DNA from: JAUIKM01 sp964445695
GTDB taxonomy: Bacteria > Bacteroidota > Ignavibacteria > Kapaibacteriales > UBA7675
Length of the DNA: 64,000 nt
Reading direction: 5' to 3'
Assembly (NCBI GenBank): GCA_964445695.1
Contig: CAYULF010000007.1
Coordinates: 140,266 to 204,265, forward strand
Position numbers and translations under genes: made by a program. How positions within the stretch are numbered: position 1 is the first letter of the stretch; each line of letters opens with the position of its first letter. The notes beneath the pieces are model-generated. The model saw nothing but the letters and a program-made list of their open reading frames with translations. It was not told the origin of the DNA and searched no databases. This document shows positions 1-7,388 of this stretch, in pieces.

Positions 1-448
1 TGTTCTCCAATTTTTCCTGAAGCACACCCGCCGTTCTGTCTGTGATGTCCCGGCCGAATGTGATAAGTTCAGTCGAGACTATATCTCGTATCTCTCGCTG
101 TACGTTTTTCGGTAGATTTTCCATCTCCAAGCGCACTGTTTTTAAAAGGGTTGTCACGTAGTGGACTTCCTCTTTGATCTTTTCGTGGTATTCGATTAAC
201 TCTCTGGTCTCTTCGAGAGATTTGGGCCCTAATCCGTGTATAAGAAACATCGGTGAGAGATCAGGCCAAGTCTCAAAAATTCGGAAAAAATCCAGTTTCT
301 GGTATCGCTTCCAATGAGTGAGTAATCCCCGATTACCGCCCATAGCTTGTGAGATATTTCCGTATGACTCACCCACGTAACTAGTAAATCGCTCAAAAAT
401 GGCGTCAAATATCTCATCTGGGACCTTAGGCGATGGACTCGCACCCAT
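1..448 (-). CDS. phage repressor-like HTH protein (partial)
   Basis: The reading frame starts with ATG at 448 and runs off the left window edge, so only about the first 149 residues are visible. Residues 8-60 look like a small helix-turn-helix domain of the Bacteroidetes/FCB phage repressor type: a Ser-Gln-Ala-Met-Gly-Gly-Asn turn, then a Trp-Pro-Asp-Leu-Ser-Pro stretch ending in Gly-Leu-Gly-Pro. This last part resembles the PDINxxWLLTGEGP signature that closes such HTH domains. The rest is charged and helical (Glu/Lys rich) and could oligomerise. It is divergent from the small HTH gene at 614 across a 165-bp region with a palindrome, which is the usual lysogeny-switch layout. Function is inferred from layout and the weak motif. 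Confidence 0.6.
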   Translation of the reverse strand, partial: MGASPSPKVPDEIFDAIFERFTSYVGESYGNISQAMGGNRGLLTHWKRYQKLDFFRIFETWPDLSPMFLIHGLGPKSLEETRELIEYHEKIKEEVHYVTTLLKTVRLEMENLPKNVQREIRDIVSTELITFGRDITDRTAGVLQEKLEN

Positions 449-553
449 AAACTACCCTCACTATTTCATTAGACAACATCACCTGAGTGCAGAATGGTTG
501 CAATATCACAGATAATGTTGTATTTTACAATCACGCCGGTTTCACTATTCGAT

Positions 554-567
554 CGCATTTGAATGCG
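554..567. promoter_or_regulatory. palindrome in divergent early control region
   Basis: CGCATT and AATGCG form a perfect 6-bp inverted repeat around TG, between the divergent repressor-like gene and the first early gene. TGCGT repeats follow at 565-582. This is a plausible operator for the adjacent HTH proteins. Binding is inferred. Confidence 0.4.
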
Positions 568-613
568 TGCGTTTCAGTGCGTTCGAAGTTAGTAACAAAA
601 TAATGAAATAGCA

Positions 614-805
614 ATGAATATCTACGATAGCAGAGGAAATAATCCAGAGCTGATCACGACCAAAGAGGTCCGTGACCTACTGGGGTATAAGACTGCCCAC
701 GCTGCAAGGCAGTGGTTGCGACGACACGATGTGTCCATGAGGCGACGTGGAAACACGTATCTCATGAAACGGAAAGATGTCTTAAGTAAACTCTTTACTG
801 ACTAA
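614..805 (+). CDS. small HTH protein, excisionase/Cro-like
   Basis: A 63-aa basic protein. The segment Leu-Ile-Thr-Thr-Lys-Glu-Val-Arg-Asp-Leu-Leu-Gly-Tyr, followed by Ala-Arg-Gln-Trp-Leu, is typical of the helix-turn-helix_17/MerR-like fold used by excisionases and small phage regulators. The last residues (Tyr-Leu-Met-Lys-Arg-Lys-Asp-Val) fit the wing and following strand of that fold. It is the first gene of the rightward early unit, 12 bp ahead of the SSB-like gene, and faces the leftward repressor-like gene. It could be the Cro-like partner or the recombination directionality factor; the sequence does not decide this. Confidence 0.6.
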   Translation: MNIYDSRGNNPELITTKEVRDLLGYKTAHAARQWLRRHDVSMRRRGNTYLMKRKDVLSKLFTD

Positions 806-817
806 TAGGAGCAAGCC

Positions 818-1339
818 ATGTCTGGTACTATGCCTGATTTTGATTCAATCTCTGAAGATACTTCTTTGGTCCCGCCACAAGGAACGCAACGGGTAAGAAT
901 AACCGGCGCTGTCTTTGAGGACCCCAAATTCAAGAATCCTCGAATTAAACTCAGTGTTGAAGTTCCGGGATTTCCTGAATTCTCGGACTACCTATCTCTT
1001 CCCGATCCTGATTCTGGAGCCAACATGTTCGGCTGGGCAAAACTCAAGCAGATATTCCTTGCTTGCGATCTTCAATGGACCACTTCAGATGATATGCCGG
1101 CTGTTGCATCTCGAATGAATCGGGCTCCACTTTCTCTTGTCGCATTGATTCGCCACCAATACCAAGTGTATGATGGTGAAAGCTGGATTACTCTGCGTCA
1201 GAAAGAGAAAGAGGATCGATACGATACGTGGAACGGACCTAAAAGCACCAGACCGCAAATTTCACGCTACTTCCCGGCCACTCATACTGTCGACTATGAG
1301 CCCGATCCGGCTTTGTTGAACGATGACCTCCCCATATGA
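818..1339 (+). CDS. putative single-stranded DNA-binding protein (DUF669-like)
   Basis: A 173-aa protein with a beta-rich core (positions about 20-120), a conserved-looking GWAKLKQIFLACDL helix and a short acidic tail ending Leu-Asn-Asp-Asp-Leu-Pro-Ile. Phage DUF669 and SSB-like proteins share this arrangement: a compact strand-rich domain, a helix near residue 70, and an acidic C-terminal tip that recruits replication partners. It lies directly upstream of the primase-helicase module, which fits a replication role. The assignment rests on layout, size and tail. A generic nucleotide-binding or structural role cannot be excluded. Confidence 0.45.
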   Translation: MSGTMPDFDSISEDTSLVPPQGTQRVRITGAVFEDPKFKNPRIKLSVEVPGFPEFSDYLSLPDPDSGANMFGWAKLKQIFLACDLQWTTSDDMPAVASRMNRAPLSLVALIRHQYQVYDGESWITLRQKEKEDRYDTWNGPKSTRPQISRYFPATHTVDYEPDPALLNDDLPI

Positions 1340-1352
1340 TACGGAGCATATG

Positions 1353-1709
1353 ATGCAGATTCATACCTTGATTGAGCAGCTTTCGGCCTATCCCCGAATG
1401 CCAATATTCATTCGCTCCGCGTCGTACTACGGAGCTCGTACGCAAAAGCGACATATTGGACTAAGCGAAAGGAACAATCACATATGCCTGGTCGAATTGC
1501 CGGGAAACAAGCATACCCTATTCTCAGACCGTTTAATTCAGCGGCTCAAGCGGTATCCAGCAAGCAGAGAAATTGTGATCCGGCCGTTATATGCAAAGTA
1601 TGATACCGTCAAGTCGTTTGAGATTCACAAGCAAGGTGACTCGCTCACAATTAGCTATCAAGTGCCTACCGCGACAAACGCAACCTTTCTCATCGATTTC
1701 CCAATGTAG
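1353..1709 (+). CDS. hypothetical protein in replication module
   Basis: A 118-aa basic protein with no family I recognise. I chose the ATG at 1353 because GGAG at 1343-1346 sits 6 nt upstream. The ATG at 1350 and an ATG at 1323 inside the preceding gene are alternatives. The protein has several beta-like stretches (IVIRPLYAKYD, DSLTISYQVP) and no membrane segment. It lies between the SSB-like gene and the primase-helicase with short spacing, so it is probably part of the replication unit. Confidence 0.6.
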   Translation: MQIHTLIEQLSAYPRMPIFIRSASYYGARTQKRHIGLSERNNHICLVELPGNKHTLFSDRLIQRLKRYPASREIVIRPLYAKYDTVKSFEIHKQGDSLTISYQVPTATNATFLIDFPM

Positions 1710-1724
1710 CCATCTGTTTTCGCT

Positions 1725-4244
1725 ATGAGAGCATATGAAAAGATAGGCCGTCATCTCGACGGCCTGTCACGTTCCGACATTCTGGATATCCTCTCCCATG
1801 TTGGGATTACCGTACCTGAGATACGCCCCAACAAAAAGAACTACAAAATCCGATCACCTTTCCGGAATGACAAACACCCGTCATTTGCGATCAATATTGA
1901 TACAGGATTGTGGAGAGACGTAACACAGAACGAATCCGGGAACCTGGTTGATCTTTTGGCAAAGGGCGGCTTTTCAACAAGCGATTCAATTACCTTGTTC
2001 GAAAAATACACTGGAAAAATAGCACACAGTCACCCATTAAGAAAACCCTCGGATCCAACAACCAAAAAACAACAAGCTGCAGATGATGGAGCCATTCAAC
2101 AGACGGTAATCACCGCAACAAATGCTCGGAGATATCAAGAGGATCTGCTGTCGGCAACCAGGTTAAGTGTACAACGCATCTGGGAGCGTTGGTCTGCTCG
2201 TCGGATCACACGAAAAGCAGTGCAGGAAGCCGGCGTGCTCGTCGGTAGCCCAGATTTTAAGACAATGACTCAATTTGGACTACGTGCTCGCACTGATTGC
2301 GTGATATATCCCGTTGAGAAAGACGAAAACGGTAACATCACCAACTACAAGGTGATGGACTACTCCGCAACAAAGGAGAAGCGCTGCACTGATGTTTTTA
2401 AGAATGCGTTTTTCCCCCACCCAGGTGAAAGCAGCAAACATGTAACAATCGTTGGTGGCGAGGATGATGCACTCAGCCTGAGATCTGCAGGTGTGAATGC
2501 GGTTTCCCCACTTGCCGGCACAGCAGTGTCGGAAGACATGTTAAACTCAATTACAGACTGTGACATTCTTGTGTGCTTTGACAACCAGGATGTTGAGTAC
2601 AGGAGCTCAGTAAAACTCGCTGAACGACTGTACGATGCAAATCCTCATAGATTAATTGGCATAATGATCTGGCCGGAAGATAGACCAAACAAATGGGATA
2701 TTGGTGACGAAGCGGCGCAAAATCCAGACTTCGTCCAATTCATACAAAAGAATGTTTACCTCTATGTTCCCTACGCCACAAATCCACCGGCACAAATAAA
2801 AGGTCATTTAACGCCAAAGCAAGAACTCACGACCAGAGATATCAAAGAAATTCGCAAGCAGTTCTACCGCACCACCGCGACTGACGAAGAGCACGGTGAG
2901 ACCACTAAGTTCTACCATGAAAATGTCGTCAGATACATCCTGGACAAATATCACATCAAAGTCGTTGTAAATGCCAGTGATCGCAAAGAATGGTTCATTT
3001 ACAATGAAGGCTGCTGGAAGAAAGTCAGCAAACTGTATATTGAGTCTTTGTTTTATATCTTTCTACGCCCAGCCGAGCGGGTCGGCGGCGTCTACGACAA
3101 AATCACCAGAAACATAGCAATCAACTCTCTTGCGGATTCTTCCTTTTTCGATTTGACAAACTCAGGTAATTTGATAAACCTTAACAATTGTGCGTACGAC
3201 TTGGTATTGCAACGGCCCGTCGCACATAGTCCAGGACTTAACTTCAAGTACAAGTCGTCATTTGACTTTAGGGTCGGCGCAACTGCACCCACGTTCGGTG
3301 AAAGTCTGAAAACTTATGCCGACAAGTATGGCGATGCATGGATCAATCTATGCTGGGAGATACTCGGATACTCCTTAACAAACGCCAACGATCTCCACGT
3401 GTGGTTCTACTTTGTCGGAAAGACCCGCCGCGGTAAATCAACCGTTTTATCTGTCGCTCAGAATTTGGTTGGCGACAAGTACAAACGGACATCATTTGAT
3501 CCGGCAAAATTTCGATCCGGTTTCTATGGCGCCGGTTTAAAAGATATGCGGCTCCTAATAAATGCCGACGCCCCACCTATGTTACGTTATCTTTCTGAGT
3601 TGAAGATGCTTACAGGCGGAGATACGACCAGTACCGATCAAAAGTATGGCGATCAGTTGGATTTTGAGCCAACTGGTAAGCCGCTTTTTTCTGCGAACCA
3701 GATGTTTACGATTCCTGACAATGAGGATTGGGCCTCGCTCAAAGAACGATTGGTTGTTCTTCCCTTCGAGCGATACTTCCGCCCGGAAGAACGAAACCCA
3801 GCCTTGAAGAACATCTTCAAGGAAGAGTTGCCGGGAATATTCAATCAGGCGGTCTTAGCATTGGGTCGCCTCTTAGAAAGAGGTAGATTCCAGAAGCTAT
3901 CTGTTACCGAATCACTGATTGACTCGGTTGTTCAGACCAATTCAGTTCAATCGTTTGCGTCAGAATGCCTGGAGTTTGGAGAAGACCGCTGGGTTTTGGT
4001 TAACCAGCTTTTTCTCAAGTTCGATGATTATATGAAGGGAGTTACCCTTCGAGAAAACTGGCATGCATTGGTACAAGGAGCACCACACACCAAACACCAA
4101 CTTTCAGCGCGAATTCAGGACACGTTTGACGTTTCAGCTGAAACAAAGTATGTCTTGCGCAGTGATGGACGTTCCAAGGAAAATCAGAGAGTCTTAATCG
4201 GTGTCGGCTTGAAGCCTGATCTTCTTGACACCGATCCTTTTTAA
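1725..4244 (+). CDS. D5/P4-type primase-helicase
   Basis: An 839-aa fusion protein for DNA replication initiation and unwinding. The N-terminus (about 40-80) resembles the DnaG zinc-binding fold (RSPFRNDKHPSF, GNLVDLL) but lacks the zinc cysteines. A TOPRIM domain follows, with Glu246 in IVGGEDDAL and acidic Asp286/Asp289 in CFDNQD. Residues about 380-540 match the D5_N/P4 region (NLINLNNCAYDL and a following His-Ser-Pro). The SF3 helicase has Walker A GKTRRGKST (565-573), Walker B near DMRLLINADA (607-616) and the motif C Asn in FSANQ (about 658). Proteins of this type replicate satellites, plasmids and many non-tailed or temperate viruses. It is the largest early gene and lies just upstream of the iteron block. 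Confidence 0.93.
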   Translation: MRAYEKIGRHLDGLSRSDILDILSHVGITVPEIRPNKKNYKIRSPFRNDKHPSFAINIDTGLWRDVTQNESGNLVDLLAKGGFSTSDSITLFEKYTGKIAHSHPLRKPSDPTTKKQQAADDGAIQQTVITATNARRYQEDLLSATRLSVQRIWERWSARRITRKAVQEAGVLVGSPDFKTMTQFGLRARTDCVIYPVEKDENGNITNYKVMDYSATKEKRCTDVFKNAFFPHPGESSKHVTIVGGEDDALSLRSAGVNAVSPLAGTAVSEDMLNSITDCDILVCFDNQDVEYRSSVKLAERLYDANPHRLIGIMIWPEDRPNKWDIGDEAAQNPDFVQFIQKNVYLYVPYATNPPAQIKGHLTPKQELTTRDIKEIRKQFYRTTATDEEHGETTKFYHENVVRYILDKYHIKVVVNASDRKEWFIYNEGCWKKVSKLYIESLFYIFLRPAERVGGVYDKITRNIAINSLADSSFFDLTNSGNLINLNNCAYDLVLQRPVAHSPGLNFKYKSSFDFRVGATAPTFGESLKTYADKYGDAWINLCWEILGYSLTNANDLHVWFYFVGKTRRGKSTVLSVAQNLVGDKYKRTSFDPAKFRSGFYGAGLKDMRLLINADAPPMLRYLSELKMLTGGDTTSTDQKYGDQLDFEPTGKPLFSANQMFTIPDNEDWASLKERLVVLPFERYFRPEERNPALKNIFKEELPGIFNQAVLALGRLLERGRFQKLSVTESLIDSVVQTNSVQSFASECLEFGEDRWVLVNQLFLKFDDYMKGVTLRENWHALVQGAPHTKHQLSARIQDTFDVSAETKYVLRSDGRSKENQRVLIGVGLKPDLLDTDPF

Positions 4245-4269
4245 CAATCGACTTGCTTGGAGAAGGACA

Positions 4270-4836
4270 ATGAATATCGACGACCAGAATTCGGTCGTTG
4301 CGTATATCGTGCTTGCAATTATTGTGCTGGACAAGATTTGGATTAAACTTCGATATTGGTGGAAACACAGAAATCTTTTTGAGGAGGTTCAACTGTTAAA
4401 CCACAGAATATTGGAAGAGTTGAAAGAGCTACAAAGGCTCACCAAAGCCAAACGGGCCTACCTCTTCAAGTTCCACAATGGGCAAACAGACCACCCGCTC
4501 AAGTTGAGCGTAACCCACGAAGTGACAGCCTACAACATCTCCCCCATGGAATCCCACACCCAGTCCCGTGCAGCATCTCATTACACGGCTCTCATAGAAA
4601 ACATCAAAAACGGTCCATGGATCGTACGAACGGAAGATCTCACAGATCCTAAGCTGCGCGGTGAATTGGTTTTTCGTGATGCTGAAGGATTCGCCGGCAC
4701 TATTCTAAGGCAAGGACACCAACCAATTGGTATCCTCTGCCTTGATTTTGGAGGCATTCATTCACCTCAACCTGGACTGCACCACCATCTGCTGAAAGCC
4801 GCTCTCGATCTCGGCCCTCTTTTATCTCGTCAATGA
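4270..4836 (+). CDS. membrane-anchored protein with GAF-like domain
   Basis: A 188-aa protein. The start at 4270 is favoured by GGAGAAGGA just upstream. One hydrophobic segment (about residues 10-28) is followed by a WWKHR basic stretch, a short helical linker (LLNHRILEELKELQRL) and a globular domain. In that domain the AYLFKFHNG motif and the later GFAGTILRQG...PIGILCLDFGG region resemble the GAF-like domains found in some phage-encoded membrane proteins. Its ligand is unknown. It ends the replication gene run, 4 bp before a 47-nt inverted repeat. Confidence 0.55.
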   Translation: MNIDDQNSVVAYIVLAIIVLDKIWIKLRYWWKHRNLFEEVQLLNHRILEELKELQRLTKAKRAYLFKFHNGQTDHPLKLSVTHEVTAYNISPMESHTQSRAASHYTALIENIKNGPWIVRTEDLTDPKLRGELVFRDAEGFAGTILRQGHQPIGILCLDFGGIHSPQPGLHHHLLKAALDLGPLLSRQ

Positions 4837-4840
4837 TTCG

Positions 4841-4887
4841 GATTCGCAGTAGCCAGGCGCTTGTTGGCCGTCTGGTTACTGCGAATC
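4841..4887. repeat. long inverted repeat/hairpin
   Basis: GATTCGCAGTAGCCAG (4841-4856) pairs with CTGGTTACTGCGAATC (4872-4887), with 15 of 16 positions matching around a 15-nt loop. No T-run follows, so it is not a standard terminator. It lies immediately upstream of the iteron block and may belong to a replication origin or act as a processing or termination structure. Confidence 0.7.
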
Positions 4888-4946
4888 TCCTTAACCCAGC
4901 TAAACCCGTATAACAAAGTCATAAAAATCCGTGTTTGGACCTTGAA

Positions 4947-5265
4947 AGTTTTCCAGTTTTTCGGGACGTCCTGAAGTTTTTTCAAAATTCCACGCGTGAA
5001 ACGCCGATTCTAGGTTGTTTTCGGCGTTTTCGGTCCAACGGTGCCTCTGGAAAACTCTGGAAAACTACTGGAAAACTGAAAAAGTTTTCCAGTTTTGAAT
5101 TGTCATATTTCCCATTAACCATTCTGAATCAATCACTTACAGGTTTTTAAGTTCACAGGAAAACTTCTGGAAAACTTTTTGAGTTTTCCAGTCACCGTTG
5201 TTATCCTGCTCGGAAGTTGCTTGTATTTCCTGTTGGTTTCCAGTAGTATTCCCGTCGTTTTCCAG
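4947..5265. repeat. iteron-like CTGGAAAACT repeat block (candidate origin)
   Basis: The decamer CTGGAAAACT occurs exactly at 5047, 5057, 5068 and 5167 (forward) and at 4947, 5083 and 5182 (reverse complement). Near copies are at 5156 (CAGGAAAACT), 5235 and 5256. Forward copies stand in tandem at 10-11 bp spacing. Two forward/reverse pairs (5068-5092 and 5167-5191) form 25-bp palindromes, each with a 5-nt spacer. About 300 bp of otherwise non-coding DNA is involved. Helically phased iterons next to a primase-helicase gene are typical of replication origins or of multi-site operators. Confidence 0.85.
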
Positions 5266-5366
5266 AGCCTAACCCTTTATTATTCAACTCTTTAACTCCG
5301 AGTGAAAAAACTACATAGGAAAGCAGTTAGGAGAAATTTCAAGGGTGAGGACTGGGGTTAACGCGT

Positions 5367-5576
5367 GTGCATACTTACACTTGGTTAAATTATTACGGAA
5401 TCCGCGAAAAAGCTGTTTTCTCACTCGTTCCGTTGGTTTTTACCGGTTCACATCTGGGAATAGTATTTGATCGCTCAGAATACAACTCCATAGCCGCACC
5501 ATTTGGGGTTATTTTGCGATCACTTGTGCTTTTTCACTTCGCTTTTCTGCCTGCCGAGTTGTATATTGTGTCGTGA
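5367..5576 (+). CDS. doubtful small hydrophobic ORF
   Basis: A 69-codon frame with a GTG start that encodes a hydrophobic protein (VFSLVPLVF, ILRSLVLFHFAFLPAEL). No family is recognised and no clear ribosome site is seen. The only support is its 4-nt GTGA overlap with the next frame, the coupling style used elsewhere in this element. It may be non-coding. Confidence 0.25.
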   Translation: MHTYTWLNYYGIREKAVFSLVPLVFTGSHLGIVFDRSEYNSIAAPFGVILRSLVLFHFAFLPAELYIVS

Positions 5577-6082
5577 GCGAACACAAACATTACAGATATG
5601 CTTTGGAGTGCCCGTTAAAATACAATCAACTGCGGCTAATTATGCGCCGTGGCGGTGTGAATTGCGCTGATTTGGATCGCAGACGAGGAAGAATTAGCGC
5701 TTGCCGGCATCATTCGTGGAACAGCGACAGAATAGCCCCCAGATATATGCGGTACGCTGTGAGGCAGGAGTTGACGGATCCAGTGTATGTCGCTTCAGTG
5801 TGGTCGGTAATCGATCCACCTGGTGATTGGCGAGACTCACAACGACAGGCAGCGAAAGCATTCGCAGACAAATACACGTTGTCCGGACGGCAATTAACCG
5901 CCATAATCAAGAGTGCCGGATTAACGCTGAACGGTTTTGCCAAATTTTGTGGATTCGGAAAGGATAAGGTCTACCGACTCAAATCCGACCCAATCTTGCC
6001 ATTCCGTATCGTTGATGCACTTATAGTGCGCGTTGGTACGGAGCCCTATAAATCACTTAAACAGGAAACAGACAATGTCTGA
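5573..6082 (+). CDS. HTH protein, possible late regulator
   Basis: A 169-aa basic protein if the GTG at 5573 is used; an ATG at 5643 is an alternative start, and neither has a good ribosome site. The last third (LSGRQLTAIIKSAGLTLNGFAKFCG and following) reads as an XRE-type helix-turn-helix: a helix, a Leu-Thr-Leu turn with Phe-Ala-Lys-Phe-Cys-Gly-Phe-Gly, a recognition helix with Lys-Val-Tyr-Arg-Leu, then a Pro-rich turn. It follows the iteron block, so it could bind those repeats or regulate late genes. Its end overlaps the next gene by 8 nt. Confidence 0.5.
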   Translation: MSEHKHYRYALECPLKYNQLRLIMRRGGVNCADLDRRRGRISACRHHSWNSDRIAPRYMRYAVRQELTDPVYVASVWSVIDPPGDWRDSQRQAAKAFADKYTLSGRQLTAIIKSAGLTLNGFAKFCGFGKDKVYRLKSDPILPFRIVDALIVRVGTEPYKSLKQETDNV

Positions 6083-6671
6083 AGCAATTGATTATTGGAA
6101 CTACTCTCAACGCAACCGATCTCAGGATCGCCTCGACAAACAGGCGCAGTACGAGTCTGAAAACGTTCAGACTCAGCGTCAAGCGCAAAATGCGTATGAC
6201 CTGCAAAACATGCGGACTGCGGGCTTCTTTGGAGATATTTTGAAAGCGATGACGCTTGTACAAATCGCCAATGGGCAGAACGTCGATTCAATGCTCTCGG
6301 AAGCTCAAAGACTCGGTTTCCTGGACAACGAAGGACAGCGTGATCAGCAGTTAGCTACGGTCACGAAACGTGCGGACAACAGTGCATTCGAGGACGTTCA
6401 GGATGAAGCCGCCGACAACCTGGCTCTTCGTGCAGACCAGGTCAATGCAACAACGACCGTTTCTCAATTGGCCGATCTCCTGAAAACGAATGCCGGCTTG
6501 CCCAATGCTACGATTTCGCAACTCAGTGATATCGTTAAGCAAACTCAGGGTGATGCGCAGTACATGTCCGCTCTGCGCTCTGATCTCGTCAAAACAGCCA
6601 TGAGTGCTGGTGAACGGATCTTGTGGAATGCCGTTATCGATGCCGCGATTGAGAAGATTCAGGCCAATTAA
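6075..6671 (+). CDS. hypothetical soluble helical protein
   Basis: A 198-aa, Gln/Asn/Ala-rich, mostly helical protein with no membrane segment. AGGAAACAG stands just before the ATG at 6075. Internal repeats of the type TTTVSQLADLLKTN and NATISQLSDIVKQT (about residues 130-165) suggest a small helical repeat. No known family is recognised. It lies at the end of the early unit ahead of an intrinsic terminator. A scaffold, adaptor or early host-interaction role would be guesswork. Confidence 0.6.
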   Translation: MSEAIDYWNYSQRNRSQDRLDKQAQYESENVQTQRQAQNAYDLQNMRTAGFFGDILKAMTLVQIANGQNVDSMLSEAQRLGFLDNEGQRDQQLATVTKRADNSAFEDVQDEAADNLALRADQVNATTTVSQLADLLKTNAGLPNATISQLSDIVKQTQGDAQYMSALRSDLVKTAMSAGERILWNAVIDAAIEKIQAN

Positions 6672-6703
6672 CCTCTTCGGCACCTCTACTGTCATGCCCA
6701 GTC

Positions 6704-6740
6704 ACCCGGCTTGTTTCCCCACACTCAAGCCGGGTTCTAT
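6704..6740 (+). terminator. intrinsic terminator of early unit
   Basis: ACCCGGCTTG (6704-6713) and CAAGCCGGGT (6726-6735) form a perfect 10-bp stem followed by a U-rich TCTATTT. It follows the 198-aa gene by about 30 bp. Confidence 0.8.
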
Positions 6741-6767
6741 TTACCAGATAAACAACGGAAAGCCCTC

Positions 6768-6896
6768 ATGTTAAGCTCAGACGATCTTAGTCAGACCTCA
6801 GACGTTGTCAATTTCGAGTACATCGACGAAGTGCTGTTCCTGGCAGATGGCAACAACGCTGAGCCTGAGTATTTGGAAGATCAACAACGACTCTGA
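6768..6896 (+). CDS. small acidic protein, uncertain
   Basis: A 42-aa very acidic peptide that begins Met-Leu-Ser-Ser-Asp-Asp. GGAAAG stands 5 nt before the ATG at 6768. An upstream TTG at 6711 would place the start inside the terminator stem, so the ATG is preferred. No family is recognised. It sits between a terminator and the tiny membrane ORF at the convergence point. Confidence 0.35.
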   Translation: MLSSDDLSQTSDVVNFEYIDEVLFLADGNNAEPEYLEDQQRL

Positions 6897-6954
6897 TTGA
6901 CTGGCAGTGCTGGCAATAGGAAACTGAATGAAGTGAAATTCGGAAAGCTTGGGA

Positions 6955-7038
6955 TTGGATGCGTTTGATATCGCGATAATTTGGTGGCTGATGAGTTTCT
7001 TACTTGGACTGTTGATATTCTGGGCTATATCCGACTAG
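6955..7038 (+). CDS. 27-aa predicted membrane peptide
   Basis: The frame from TTG at 6955 encodes Leu-Asp-Ala-Phe-Asp, then a single hydrophobic helix (AIIWWLMSFLLGLLIFWAI) and ends Ser-Asp. GGAAAG lies 7 nt upstream of the start; an in-frame TTG at 6949 is also possible. The stop codon TAG (7036-7038) overlaps the stop codon of the opposing J-domain gene in one CTAG. Small one-helix proteins of this kind are common in membrane-containing viruses and as holin-like peptides. Coding is inferred from hydrophobicity, ribosome site and fit. Confidence 0.45.
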   Translation: MDAFDIAIIWWLMSFLLGLLIFWAISD

Positions 7039-7388
7039 TCATCTTCTTCCAGGCGCTTCACAACAACTTCAACACCCCAACCCGTTAGAGCACTCAATAG
7101 CTGAAACGCCGCGGCCATAGCTTTTCGTTGTTGTTTTCGAATAGCAGGGTCGGATGTTTTTTCGTCTGGAACACGCTCCTGTGCTTGTTTCATTACTTTC
7201 GGCTCGGTTGAATGCCTTTTTTCATACAATTGTTTGTAGAGCTTGTTTATCGTATCTGTTTTTCCTGGATCCGCATTATCACCGGCGACGTCCGGATGAA
7301 ACTTCCGCATTGCCTCCCGGTGGCGCTGTTTGAGTTGTTCCACGGATTTTGCGCTTCTGAGATATTTGGACCAATCACGAGCGGCCAC
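7035..7388 (-). CDS. J-domain (DnaJ-like) protein
   Basis: A 117-aa protein with a J-domain-like region near the N-terminus: RHREAMRKFHPDVAG contains the diagnostic His-Pro-Asp loop between a basic helix II and a following helix (TINKLYKQLYEK). The HPD loop normally activates the ATPase of DnaK/Hsp70. A short helical C-terminus follows. I chose the GTG at 7388, which overlaps the end of the ATPase gene and has GGAG just upstream. It is the last gene of the late operon. Phage J-proteins are known to recruit host chaperones, and a role in virion assembly is an inference. Confidence 0.75.
   Translation of the reverse strand: MAARDWSKYLRSAKSVEQLKQRHREAMRKFHPDVAGDNADPGKTDTINKLYKQLYEKRHSTEPKVMKQAQERVPDEKTSDPAIRKQQRKAMAAAFQLLSALTGWGVEVVVKRLEEDD

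Noticed and set aside
4947..5265. CRISPR array
   Set aside because: The repeat unit is 10 bp, in both orientations, without regular unique spacers or cas genes.
6711..6767. Extending the small acidic ORF upstream to a TTG at 6711
   Set aside because: That start falls inside the terminator stem; the ATG at 6768 with GGAAAG upstream is more credible.
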